In this document: one piece after another, positions 14,868 through 22,742 of the stretch | Position numbering within the stretch: the stretch's first letter is position 1 | Layout: the number at the start of each line of letters is the position of its first letter | Assembly (NCBI GenBank): GCA_017441705.1 | Contig: JAFRWU010000095.1 | Location: 1-44,005, forward strand | DNA from: Clostridia bacterium | GTDB lineage: Bacteria > Bacillota > Clostridia > Oscillospirales > QAMX01 | Direction: 5' to 3' | Length of the DNA stretch: 44,005 nucleotides | Position numbers and translations under genes: made by a program | Notes under the pieces: model-generated | What the model saw: the letters and a program-made list of their open reading frames with translations, nothing else | The model's database searches: none | Told to the model about the DNA's origin: nothing

Positions 14868-17354
14868 TTATTCCTTCTCTTCCAGAAGCTTTTTCGCCGC
14901 CAGCACCAGGAACATGTAGTGGCTGGAGCCGCCGCCCATCACGTATTCCACCTGCTGCCAGAGATAGGGGAACTCCAGAAGCTCGGGGAAATCGGGACGG
15001 ATCAGGGCGGTGCCGGACACCACGCCGCCGGGGATATAGGACCAGTCGGCCCGGTTCAGGCCGTAACCCACGATGGCCGAGCGCGCGCCGACGCCCGAGG
15101 CGAAGGACATGGTGTTGGAGCCGGGATGGCATCCGAGGACGAAGTTCAGGGCGTTCCAGCAGAGCTCCGGCCCGAAGAGATCCGGGAAGGCCTCGTGCAG
15201 GAAGTAATACCGGAAGCCGAGAGACTGGATCCCCCAGCCGGCGCCCCAGATATAGGGCTTGTAGGGGATGCCGTAGGGAGTCTCGGCGCTCTGGCTCTCG
15301 TAATCCTTTTTGACCTCCTCCATGGCCTGACGCAGATCGGCGGTGAAAGCCTCGTCGTCGAGGGCCCTGACCGCGCGGCAGGCGATCCAGCCGAGCCAGC
15401 GGACGTTCTGGACGATGACGTCCTTTTCGGCAAGCAGAAAGTCCCGGTATTTCCCGTCGCCGGTGGTGAGGAACAGCTCGACCGCCGCCTGGATCTTGCC
15501 GAAGAGAGCGCGGTCGCGCACCTCCGTATTCTCGAAGATCTCCTCGGCCGCGCGGAGAGCGTCGGCCGCCAGCCCGTCGTTGAAGCCGCGCATGGCGCGG
15601 GCGGAGGCGGCGAGCTCGGAGGCTGCGGTGAATTCGCGGAAGGGATTGTCTTCGGTGAAGACCCAGCGGTCGTCGGCGTTGCCGGGGATCCCGTCGGTCA
15701 TGGCCGCGCTGTCGCCCAGAAGGACGTACTGGCGCAGGTCGCCGCAGATGATCCCGCGATAGAGCCTGCCGAGCGATTTGTAGGCGCCGACCACCGACAG
15801 GAGCCCGTGCTCGATCTGCTGCAGGATGTCGTTTTTGCCGTCGGGCTGGTGGATCTCGGTCGTGCGCGTCGTCTGATCGATCGCGGTGACGTCGTAATCC
15901 ACGCCGAAGCATTCGTAAGCCAGGGTCAGGATGTAGCATTCGCCCGCCTGGGACTCGATGCGCAGGTCATAGTCGCCCGCGTCGTGCCATCCGCCGTGAT
16001 CAAGCCCCGGCACGTGATCGCCGGGAGCGTATTTCGTCAGGGTGGACGGCCCCTGGCGGTAGCCGTCGATGTGATTGTAGTTGACCGGCGCCATGCGCGC
16101 GTCGTCGGCGTGGCAGAGATCGTGCCAGACCCGGTATTTTTCGCTGACCCGCATGTGGCACATCTGCACCGGCAGGAAGTATTCCAGCACCGGCTGCCAT
16201 ACGCCCCTGTCGTAGACGTCCCGCGCGATGCGGAAGATCTCGGTTTCGCTTCCCGCGTAACGGATCCGGTAAAGCCCTTCCTCCCGGACGTCCGTGAAAT
16301 CGAAGCGCAGGTATTGGTAGCGCAGGAATTTGCCCCACTCCTCGGGGGAAAGCTCGGCGATCTTTTCCTCTCCGTTTTCACCGATGCGGAAAAGGACGGC
16401 CTTTTCCCGCTTTTCGTCCCTGTCGTCCAGCTCCACCACCGCGATCTTGGGCTGACCGGGATGATAACCGACCTGGGAGACCTGCACCACCGGCGGCGCG
16501 ATCCATCCGTCGACGACGTGAGGGGTGATGCGCCAGCGGACGGCGCCCTTCGTGACGCCCGCGGGGATCTCGCTCGCCAGGACGAACCAGCCGTTGTTGT
16601 GATTCATCCGCCCGTCGTAAAGCTTCAGAGGAGCGGTCTCCGACTCCACGGTGAAGCGGAGGAGCGGATCATCCGGGCGGGAGATGAAGCGCTTTCCCTC
16701 CGCGTAGGGGAGGGAGACGAGGTCGTCGGCGACGATGGGGTTATACCCCTTGTTGCCGCCCGAAAGGATCTCCGGATCGATCCCGTTTTCGGGGGCGGGG
16801 AGGCCGAGGCTCCGGAGGTAGTTGGGTTCGCGCGAAAGAGTCGGGCCGTTGGGCTGGCGGGGGAAAATCCCCTGTTTCCCGTCCATGATCCAGGGCTTGT
16901 CGAAGAGAAAGCCCGGGAAAAGCTCCAGGTTGAAGGAAAGCACGCCTGCAAGAGCCTCCGGCACCGGCTCTGCGAGATCCACCGTCACCTCCACCGCGTC
17001 GCCGGCTCCCCGGACCGTGACCGTATAGGAGAAGGCGAAGTCGGGATAGATCATGGGGTTGAAGCCCTTGAGATGCCGGTCCATGTCGGGGAAGGAAAGC
17101 GTCGTCGTGATGGCGTTCGCCGCGGCGTCCGGCGTGCGTTCCTTCTGCTTCGGCACCGGCTGCCACTGACCCGGCGTGGGCTCGTAGCGCACGTCGCCGT
17201 TGGTGGCGACGCGTTTCCCGTGCATCAGGATGCTGACGCCGGACTGGTGTCCTTCGGGGTAAATGTCGTCGAAGGCCATGACGTTGACGCCTCCGTTTTT
17301 GAAATACCCCGCTTCGGGATCCAGACGGAACCCGATCTTCCGGTTTTCGCTCAT
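14868..17354 (-). CDS. glycoside hydrolase family 9 protein, apparently intracellular
   Basis: The 828-residue protein has the GH9 plan, found in endoglucanases and exo-acting beta-glucosidases or glucosaminidases. An N-terminal extra beta domain comes first. An Ig-like domain starts near APPVVQVSQVGYHPGQPKIA, a typical CelD_N boundary. The (alpha/alpha)6 barrel follows, with HGGWHDAGDYD near residue 460 providing the catalytic aspartates. The proposed acid is E803 in WQQVEYVMGGG near the C terminus. No signal peptide, dockerin or carbohydrate-binding module is visible, so it probably hydrolyses imported oligosaccharides. AGGAGGACACT precedes the ATG. It is the last gene of a three-gene minus-strand set with a GH-A protein 39 bases upstream. 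Substrate is not determined. Confidence 0.88.
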   Translation of the reverse strand: MSENRKIGFRLDPEAGYFKNGGVNVMAFDDIYPEGHQSGVSILMHGKRVATNGDVRYEPTPGQWQPVPKQKERTPDAAANAITTTLSFPDMDRHLKGFNPMIYPDFAFSYTVTVRGAGDAVEVTVDLAEPVPEALAGVLSFNLELFPGFLFDKPWIMDGKQGIFPRQPNGPTLSREPNYLRSLGLPAPENGIDPEILSGGNKGYNPIVADDLVSLPYAEGKRFISRPDDPLLRFTVESETAPLKLYDGRMNHNNGWFVLASEIPAGVTKGAVRWRITPHVVDGWIAPPVVQVSQVGYHPGQPKIAVVELDDRDEKREKAVLFRIGENGEEKIAELSPEEWGKFLRYQYLRFDFTDVREEGLYRIRYAGSETEIFRIARDVYDRGVWQPVLEYFLPVQMCHMRVSEKYRVWHDLCHADDARMAPVNYNHIDGYRQGPSTLTKYAPGDHVPGLDHGGWHDAGDYDLRIESQAGECYILTLAYECFGVDYDVTAIDQTTRTTEIHQPDGKNDILQQIEHGLLSVVGAYKSLGRLYRGIICGDLRQYVLLGDSAAMTDGIPGNADDRWVFTEDNPFREFTAASELAASARAMRGFNDGLAADALRAAEEIFENTEVRDRALFGKIQAAVELFLTTGDGKYRDFLLAEKDVIVQNVRWLGWIACRAVRALDDEAFTADLRQAMEEVKKDYESQSAETPYGIPYKPYIWGAGWGIQSLGFRYYFLHEAFPDLFGPELCWNALNFVLGCHPGSNTMSFASGVGARSAIVGYGLNRADWSYIPGGVVSGTALIRPDFPELLEFPYLWQQVEYVMGGGSSHYMFLVLAAKKLLEEKE

Positions 17355-17393
17355 AGTGTCCTCCTGTATATCATTTTTTTGTCTATGGATTCA

Positions 17394-19121
17394 TCACTCC
17401 CGCTCCAGGAGAAGCAGGAAATCGTGGCAGGTCGGGCCGAGATCGAGCGTTCCGCCCTTTTCAAGGACCCTTTCGCTCCCGTCGTCCAGATCGAAGACGA
17501 CGGCGCGGAAGGCGGGATCGACGCCGCTGATCTTCAGCGGCGTTTCCCTGCGGGTACGCAGCGCGTAGCGGATCCTGCCCTCCGGACGGAAGCCGTCCCG
17601 CACCGGGAAAAGGCAGGCGTTCTGGAGATATACCATGCGCACCTCGTCCCGGTCGAAGCTCGCGGCCTTGGCGCGGTAGCCCGGGACCGGCGCGAGAAAA
17701 GGCGTTTCCTTCAGGAAATCCTCCCGCACGGCGGTTTCCGTCGTCAGGGAGGCGCCGGGGTCCGAAACGAAGGCGTAAGGGACGCCGGACTCCAGGCTCC
17801 AGAGCTCGATCCGGAGAAGCTTTTCCCAGGCCGCGCTTTTCGCTTTCACGCAGAAGCGGTGGCGCCCGTCGGTCGCTTCGCGGTCGGGGCACCAGAGCTC
17901 CGGCGGATAGAGACAGTTTTCCTCGCCGGTCTTCCAGAGCGCCTCCCATTCCTCCGACGCGGCGGAGACGTCGATCCGGAGCTTCGGAGAGGGGAGGAGC
18001 TCCCTTGCGCCGAGCTTGTCGAAGATTTTCTTCACCGCGTGGTACTGCCCGAAGCCGCGGGCCAGCCAGGCGACGCAGCCCGGCGCGCCGGAAAGCAGGG
18101 TGAACCACGCCATATCGCGGCTGAGAAGGGGAAGAAGCGGAGAAAGAGCGGGATCCTTCGCGCGCCGCAGCTCCAGAGCCTCCCATTCGCCCATCATGGT
18201 CGGCGCGGCGGAGGAGGAATAAAGAAGGACCGTATCGGCGACCGCCGCGTAATCGAGCCACTCCGGCGCGCCGCAGATATCGGGATAGACGTGAAGGGAG
18301 AAGAAGTCCGGCTTGATTTCCCGGCACCAGTGGACCGGGTCGTGGCCGAGAAGACCTACGCCCGGATTGCTGAAGCACACGGGAATATCCGGGAGCATCC
18401 GCTTCACGTGCGCGGTCATGTCCCGGTGCCAGTCCAGATATCCCGGCGTATCCTCCCACCGGAAGGTGTTCGGCGGGTCGGCATGGGGACTTGCCCAGCC
18501 CGATTCGTTGAAGAGCTCCACGGCGAAAAGGCCGTCGACGTCCCGGAGCAGGGGCAGGAGCTCGTCCAGGAACAGGTGACAGCAGGCTCTCACGTCGGGA
18601 TCGGTAAAGAAGCCGTCGTAGGAGACGAGATCCCCGGGATTTTCCAGAAAGCGCCGCTGGGAAGGAGAGGCGGAGGCGATCTCCTCCGGAGTCCACAGCC
18701 TTTTTCCCCAATAGGTCCTCGTGTATTCCTCGCAGTAAAAGCTGCATTCCGGCTCGGTGAAAAGGCAGAGCTGCAGGCCGATGCCGTACAGCTTCGCCTC
18801 ACGGAGAAAGGCCTTGATCTTTTCGAGAAGAGCGAGATTCACCCGTCCGCCGATATCCAGTCCCTCCCAGGCGGAGCCGCCGCTGTCGCCCCGGGGGAAA
18901 AGGCGGATCGCGTTGATCCCGTCCTCTTCGGAAAGGAAACGGAAGAGCTTTCTCCAGACGCCGACGGTCGCGTGCTGAAACTCCATCAGATCGCCGCCGT
19001 GCTGCGAGTCGGCGGCCAGCTCTTCGCCCACGTAACTCAGGGGGAAGTAACAGGAAAAAAGCCCCAGCGGGTAATATCTCCCGCCGTCCTCCCGGCGGAA
19101 GCCGCGGCGATCCCATCGCAC
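17394..19121 (-). CDS. GH5-like (clan GH-A) glycosidase family protein
   Basis: This 575-residue cytoplasmic protein has the features of a (beta/alpha)8 clan GH-A glycosidase. ELFNES near residue 205 provides the acid/base glutamate after asparagine, and MMGEWEAL near residue 311 provides the nucleophile glutamate. A long C-terminal beta-sandwich region follows from about residue 400. I cannot assign a GH family number with confidence; GH5 or a GH39/GH2-like group are options. The start is GTG at 19121, seven bases after GGAGGG; no ATG in frame is better placed. There is no signal peptide. It sits between a lipoprotein gene and the GH9 gene, all on one strand, suggesting linked glycan handling. 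Confidence 0.72.
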   Translation of the reverse strand: MRWDRRGFRREDGGRYYPLGLFSCYFPLSYVGEELAADSQHGGDLMEFQHATVGVWRKLFRFLSEEDGINAIRLFPRGDSGGSAWEGLDIGGRVNLALLEKIKAFLREAKLYGIGLQLCLFTEPECSFYCEEYTRTYWGKRLWTPEEIASASPSQRRFLENPGDLVSYDGFFTDPDVRACCHLFLDELLPLLRDVDGLFAVELFNESGWASPHADPPNTFRWEDTPGYLDWHRDMTAHVKRMLPDIPVCFSNPGVGLLGHDPVHWCREIKPDFFSLHVYPDICGAPEWLDYAAVADTVLLYSSSAAPTMMGEWEALELRRAKDPALSPLLPLLSRDMAWFTLLSGAPGCVAWLARGFGQYHAVKKIFDKLGARELLPSPKLRIDVSAASEEWEALWKTGEENCLYPPELWCPDREATDGRHRFCVKAKSAAWEKLLRIELWSLESGVPYAFVSDPGASLTTETAVREDFLKETPFLAPVPGYRAKAASFDRDEVRMVYLQNACLFPVRDGFRPEGRIRYALRTRRETPLKISGVDPAFRAVVFDLDDGSERVLEKGGTLDLGPTCHDFLLLLERE

Positions 19122-19145
19122 GGCCGATCCCTCCTTTATTTTCAG

Positions 19146-19180
19146 GACGGACCGGCGAAAGGATACTTCGCCGGTCCGTC
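19146..19180 (-). terminator. stem-loop after lipoprotein gene, possible terminator
   Basis: A 14-bp perfect stem (GACGGACCGGCGAA and complement) lies 16 bases after the lipoprotein stop. On the minus strand it is followed by CTGAAAAT, with no real T-tract, so read-through into the glycosidase genes is possible. Confidence 0.45.
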
Positions 19181-19195
19181 GATCACGTTATTCGT

Positions 19196-20959
19196 TTATC
19201 CCGCGTACATGATGCCGTCGAAAAGCTCGTCGGCCGGGACGCCGTCGATCTTGGGCGGATAGGAGGCGGGAGAATCGAGATTCACGCGGACGTAAAGCCC
19301 GTTCCCGTCGGTCATTTCCACGAATCCGTTGCGATCGGTGCGCACGAAGGAAAGCTCCGTGCCCTCGGGCACCGTGACCTTGGTGCCGGTGGGGCGGCGG
19401 GTCTCGTTGTAGAGAAGCTCCAGCTCCAGATCCTTTTTGAGCGTCAGCTTGAAATCGCACAGGGCGAGATAAGCCTGATCGGCCGGCTGGGGGATGATCC
19501 CACCGTCAAAGGAGAAGAGGCGGATGCCGGTGTAGGTGGAAAGGTTGTCGATCTTGGAGGAAAGCAGGAAGCATTCCGGATCGGTGAAAACGAAATCGCC
19601 GTAGCCTTCGGCGGAGAAATACGCGCCGTTCAGGCTTTCGCCCTCCAGATTGCCCTGGAACAGCACTCTGCCGTCGGTTTCCAGGGAGAAGATCGTGAAA
19701 TCGCCGTGAGATCCCACCTGGACCGAATCGACGATCAGGAGTTTTCGGCTGCCGGATTTGACAAAGTAGAAATCCGCATCGACGCCGCTTCTCTCAAAAT
19801 CGTACTGCGTGGCATCCGTCTGGACGTGAAGCGATTCGTAATAGACGCCCGCTTCGTCGTAGGTGACCCAGGCGTCCAGAGTCATCCCGCCGTTCAGAGC
19901 CGGCACCAACACCGTCTCTTCGGGGCAGAAGGGGATCACGTAGGAATCCGGCACGTCGGTGACGTCGCCGGGATACACCTCGCGGTTTCCGGAGAAGGGA
20001 AGATTGATTTTCAGAAGGCCTTCGGAGGGATCGGCGTAGGTGCCGGGACTCATATAGAAGACGAGACCGGCGGGCTCCAGGACCCAGGGGATCTTGTTTT
20101 CGCTGAGGACCTTGCCGAAGGTGGCCTCCGGATCGGAGACATAGGTGTTGTGATAGTGCATGGTGAACTCCCGCACGAAGGCCTCGAGAAGCAGGTCTTC
20201 GGAGGCGATCATCTGCTCGATGGGCATGGCCTCGCCGGTGTCGGGGGAATAGACGATGCTGTCGTAGGTCGCGTGAACGCTTTCCCCGTCGGCGATCTTT
20301 TTCTGCGTCAGGAGGCTCAGCGCCTTTTCGTCGGCCCGTTTCACCAGGATCCGGATGGTCACGCTGTAGCTTTCGCCTTCGGCAGCCGGATTCTCACGCG
20401 CCTTTTCGGCGAGCTCCTTCAAATCCATTTGGGCTTCCATCTTCAGATTTTCATTGTAGGTCCGGATAGCGGCCGAAAGCTCCGGATGGTTGACCTCGGC
20501 CACCGGGGCAAGGGAAAGCTGTTCCCAGGACGCGGTAGCCAGCATGATCCCGTCGTCGCCCTCGACCGAGTCGTAGCCGTAGGTGCGGAAAAGCTGCATC
20601 GAAGAGAGCAGGGGAGGAATATCCGAAAGTCCGGTGATGATGGGGTTGTATCCTTCGGGATCGTTATAAACGTCGACGGCGGTATCGGTTTCCGGCTCGC
20701 TCCCGGTTTCGGTCCCGGTTTCGGTCCCGGTCTCGCTCCCGGTTTCGGTCCCGGTCTCGGTTTCGGTCGCCGGAACCGGTTCGGTCCCGGTCTCGGACTC
20801 TGTCTCCGTCCCGGTCGCAGGGGCGGTTCCGGTCCCGGTTTCGGTCTGTTCGGAACCGGTGTCGGTGTCGGGAAGGAAACGTTCGACGTCGATGCAGGAC
20901 GAAAGCGAACAGAGCATGGCCGCCGCCAAGAGCAGGGTCAGGATGCGTTTTCCTTTCAT
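19196..20959 (-). CDS. lipoprotein with TETGTETG-type linker and DUF3298-like domain
   Basis: The 587-residue product has a lipoprotein signal (RILTLLLAAAMLCSLSSC, lipobox cysteine at 22). A 60-residue low-complexity linker of Thr, Glu, Gly and Ser follows. The extracellular region includes VFYMSPGTYADPSEGLLKI near residue 300, resembling the DUF3298 domain of RsiV-type proteins. The last 100 residues look like a beta barrel of SH3 type (RPTGTKVTVPEGTELSFVR). AAAGGAG precedes the ATG. DUF3298 in RsiV binds lysozyme; this protein has no membrane helix or anti-sigma domain, so it is not RsiV, and its ligand is unknown. It is upstream of two intracellular glycosidase genes on the same strand. 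Confidence 0.72.
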   Translation of the reverse strand: MKGKRILTLLLAAAMLCSLSSCIDVERFLPDTDTGSEQTETGTGTAPATGTETESETGTEPVPATETETGTETGSETGTETGTETGSEPETDTAVDVYNDPEGYNPIITGLSDIPPLLSSMQLFRTYGYDSVEGDDGIMLATASWEQLSLAPVAEVNHPELSAAIRTYNENLKMEAQMDLKELAEKARENPAAEGESYSVTIRILVKRADEKALSLLTQKKIADGESVHATYDSIVYSPDTGEAMPIEQMIASEDLLLEAFVREFTMHYHNTYVSDPEATFGKVLSENKIPWVLEPAGLVFYMSPGTYADPSEGLLKINLPFSGNREVYPGDVTDVPDSYVIPFCPEETVLVPALNGGMTLDAWVTYDEAGVYYESLHVQTDATQYDFERSGVDADFYFVKSGSRKLLIVDSVQVGSHGDFTIFSLETDGRVLFQGNLEGESLNGAYFSAEGYGDFVFTDPECFLLSSKIDNLSTYTGIRLFSFDGGIIPQPADQAYLALCDFKLTLKKDLELELLYNETRRPTGTKVTVPEGTELSFVRTDRNGFVEMTDGNGLYVRVNLDSPASYPPKIDGVPADELFDGIMYAG

Positions 20960-21035
20960 GGTGAGTCGCTCCTTTGTGAAGAAAGAATCGTGCCGCCGGG
21001 GACGGCATGCGGAAGCGCCGCGCGGTTTCCGGGGA

Positions 21036-21803
21036 TCACTTCCTGGCGTTTTCCACGATGGCGCGGCAGGCCTCGTAAAAGATGCCCACGTCCACCGAGT
21101 AGGAGAGGTAGCGCACGCCCGCGTCGCGCCACATCTTCGCGGTCTCGGGGGTATCCACGAAGGTACCGACGGTGATGCCCAGAGAGGCGCAGCGGTCGAC
21201 GATCTCCTTCATCCGGGCGATGACGGTGGGATGGGTGACCTGTCCCGGAACGCCCAGGGACTGGGACAGATCGTAGGGGCCGATGAAGATGATGTCGATG
21301 CCCTTGACGGCCAGGATCTCATCCAGGTTTTCGATGGCCTTCCGGCCTTCGAGCTGCAGGATCACCAGAGCCTGGTTGGCCCTTTTGAAGTACTCGGAGC
21401 GCTCGGTGGCGGAATAGTGGGCGGCGCGCACGAAACGGCAGACGCCCCGTTCGCCCTCCGGGAAGAATTTCGCGTGGCGGATGGCGGTCTTCGCGTCCTC
21501 GGCCGAGGTGATCTGCGGGATCTCCACGCCCAGCGCGCCGATATCCAGCGCCTTGCCGATGGAGGATTCGGAGAAATCCTGGGTACGGATCACCGGCAGG
21601 ATCCCGGAGACCTCGGCGGCGCGGATGTTGTTCTGCATGGATTCATAGGAGACCGGGCCGTGCTCGGTGTCCAGGATGGCGAAGTCGAAGCCCGCGTACC
21701 CCGCGCATTCGATGAACGCCGGATCGCCGGTCTTGCAGAAGGGGCCGAACACCGGTCCTTCGGCGATTTTTTTGCGGAAGTTTTCCAGAATTTCAAGTTT
21801 CAT
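21036..21803 (-). CDS. HpcH/HpaI aldolase family protein
   Basis: The protein (255 residues from this start) is a class II pyruvate aldolase of the HpcH/HpaI family, which cleaves 4-hydroxy-2-oxo acids to pyruvate and an aldehyde. Family motifs are FAILDTEHGP with the catalytic histidine, SSIGKALDIGALGVEIPQI, ILQLEGRKAIENLDEI with a metal-binding glutamate, and IFIGPYDLSQSLG with a metal-binding aspartate. An ATG 36 bases upstream (21839) is in frame, but it overlaps the -10 box of the promoter at 21838-21866. The ATG at 21803, behind AAAGGA, is therefore preferred. It could serve sugar-acid catabolism; no sugar-acid dehydratase is adjacent. Confidence 0.88.
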   Translation of the reverse strand: MKLEILENFRKKIAEGPVFGPFCKTGDPAFIECAGYAGFDFAILDTEHGPVSYESMQNNIRAAEVSGILPVIRTQDFSESSIGKALDIGALGVEIPQITSAEDAKTAIRHAKFFPEGERGVCRFVRAAHYSATERSEYFKRANQALVILQLEGRKAIENLDEILAVKGIDIIFIGPYDLSQSLGVPGQVTHPTVIARMKEIVDRCASLGITVGTFVDTPETAKMWRDAGVRYLSYSVDVGIFYEACRAIVENARK

Positions 21804-21837
21804 GATCGGGTCGATTCCTTTCTCTTTGTTCTGTTTC

Positions 21838-21866
21838 ATTGTATCACCCGCTCCGCGTCAAATCAA
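21838..21866 (-). promoter_or_regulatory. sigma-A-type promoter of the aldolase gene
   Basis: On the minus strand TTGATT (21861-21866) and TACAAT (21838-21843) are separated by 17 bases. The -10 overlaps the first in-frame ATG, which decides the gene start in favour of 21803. Confidence 0.7.
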
Positions 21867-21885
21867 GTCTCCGGCGAAAAAAAGG

Positions 21886-21915
21886 TTGAAGGGGACGCGG
21901 GGCGTGTGCTATAAT
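21886..21915 (+). promoter_or_regulatory. candidate antisense promoter
   Basis: TTGAAG (21886-21891) and a perfect TATAAT (21910-21915), 18 bases apart, point rightward into the 3' end of the minus-strand EIQT-motif gene. No plus-strand gene starts nearby. Confidence 0.35.
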
Positions 21916-21937
21916 TTCTCCGGGATCCTTCTTCCGG

Positions 21938-22666
21938 TCAGAGCGGGAAATAGCGGAAGGCGCGCCCCTCTTTTTCCCGCCGGAAAAGGCCGGTCTCATA
22001 GAAAAACCGCGCCGCGCCCTGCGCCGACGCCGGCGGGATCCCGGCGAAAGCGGCCAGCTCCTTCACCGTGAAGCTTTCGGGCAGCGGAGAGGGGAGCAGA
22101 GGAAGAAGCTCCCGCGGCTCCCGCGCGAAAACCGCGTCGACGAGCTCTTCGGGCACCGTGTCGGTTTTTTCGCCCCGTTTCCCTTTTTCCCGCGCCATGC
22201 GGACGTCGCATACGTCGAGGAAGGGGATCCAGAGCGAAAAGCCCGGGTGGGAAAACCAGGACGCGACGGGCACCAGATCGCCCAGGATGTCGGTCCGCCG
22301 TCCGCGCCGCGGCGAAAGGCGGCGGGAAAGGACCGCGCCGGTTTCCGGATCGATCCGGAGGATATGACGGCGCAGGATCTGCGGCGTGACGAGGACCACG
22401 TCGCTGTGCACCAGAAAATGCCGCAGCTTTTCGGAAAGAGAGTAGATCCGGGAGGTCTGGATCTCGCAGATCACCCCGTCGCGGGCGATATCTGCGAAGA
22501 ACCGGCCCATCGGCACCTCCTGAAACTCCGGATCCGGCTCGATATACCGTTTCAGCACCGCGTGGACAGACCGCTCGTTCAGGGTGCCGATCCCCGCTTC
22601 CCCGTCGTCGGGAAGCGTCAGGGCGCGCAGAAAGCGCGCGCGGTCGGGGCTTTCAAAATCGATCAT
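21938..22666 (-). CDS. uncharacterised conserved protein with D-EIQT motif (possible PD-(D/E)XK-like fold)
   Basis: This 242-residue soluble protein resembles a Firmicute family of unknown function. I recognise its pattern: GTLNERSVHAVLKRYIEPD at 27-45, MGRFFADI at 53-60 and VICEIQTSRIYSLSEKLRHFL from 65. Conserved acidic residues E31, D59 and E68 plus Q70 are spaced like a PD-(D/E)XK nuclease core with Q in place of K; this is inference. A middle segment RRLSPRRGRRTDILGDLVP follows. The C-terminal 50 residues, FTVKELAAFAGIPPASAQGAARFFYETGLFRRE (190 onward), look like a winged-helix domain. AGGAGGAACC precedes the ATG. It diverges from the cyclic-nucleotide-domain gene. Function is unknown. 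Confidence 0.7.
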   Translation of the reverse strand: MIDFESPDRARFLRALTLPDDGEAGIGTLNERSVHAVLKRYIEPDPEFQEVPMGRFFADIARDGVICEIQTSRIYSLSEKLRHFLVHSDVVLVTPQILRRHILRIDPETGAVLSRRLSPRRGRRTDILGDLVPVASWFSHPGFSLWIPFLDVCDVRMAREKGKRGEKTDTVPEELVDAVFAREPRELLPLLPSPLPESFTVKELAAFAGIPPASAQGAARFFYETGLFRREKEGRAFRYFPL

Positions 22667-22742
22667 GACGGTTCCTCCTGTTTACGGATAAAGCCGGGCA
22701 TCCTCCGGCGATTCCCGGGCGTCCGGGAAAGAAAGGAAGGCT

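Noticed and set aside
14559..19262. A 1567-codon open frame on the plus strand, with similar long frames at 29-2269 (+), 13543-15939 (-) and 4199-6712 (-)
   Set aside because: These lie antisense to clear genes with known motifs. Their composition (rich in Arg, Gly, Pro, Ala, His) is typical of the complement of GC-rich codons, and they lack ribosome sites and family motifs.
21804..21839. Longer N terminus for the aldolase from ATG 21839
   Set aside because: That ATG overlaps the -10 box of a TTGATT-N17-TACAAT promoter, so transcripts would start downstream of it.
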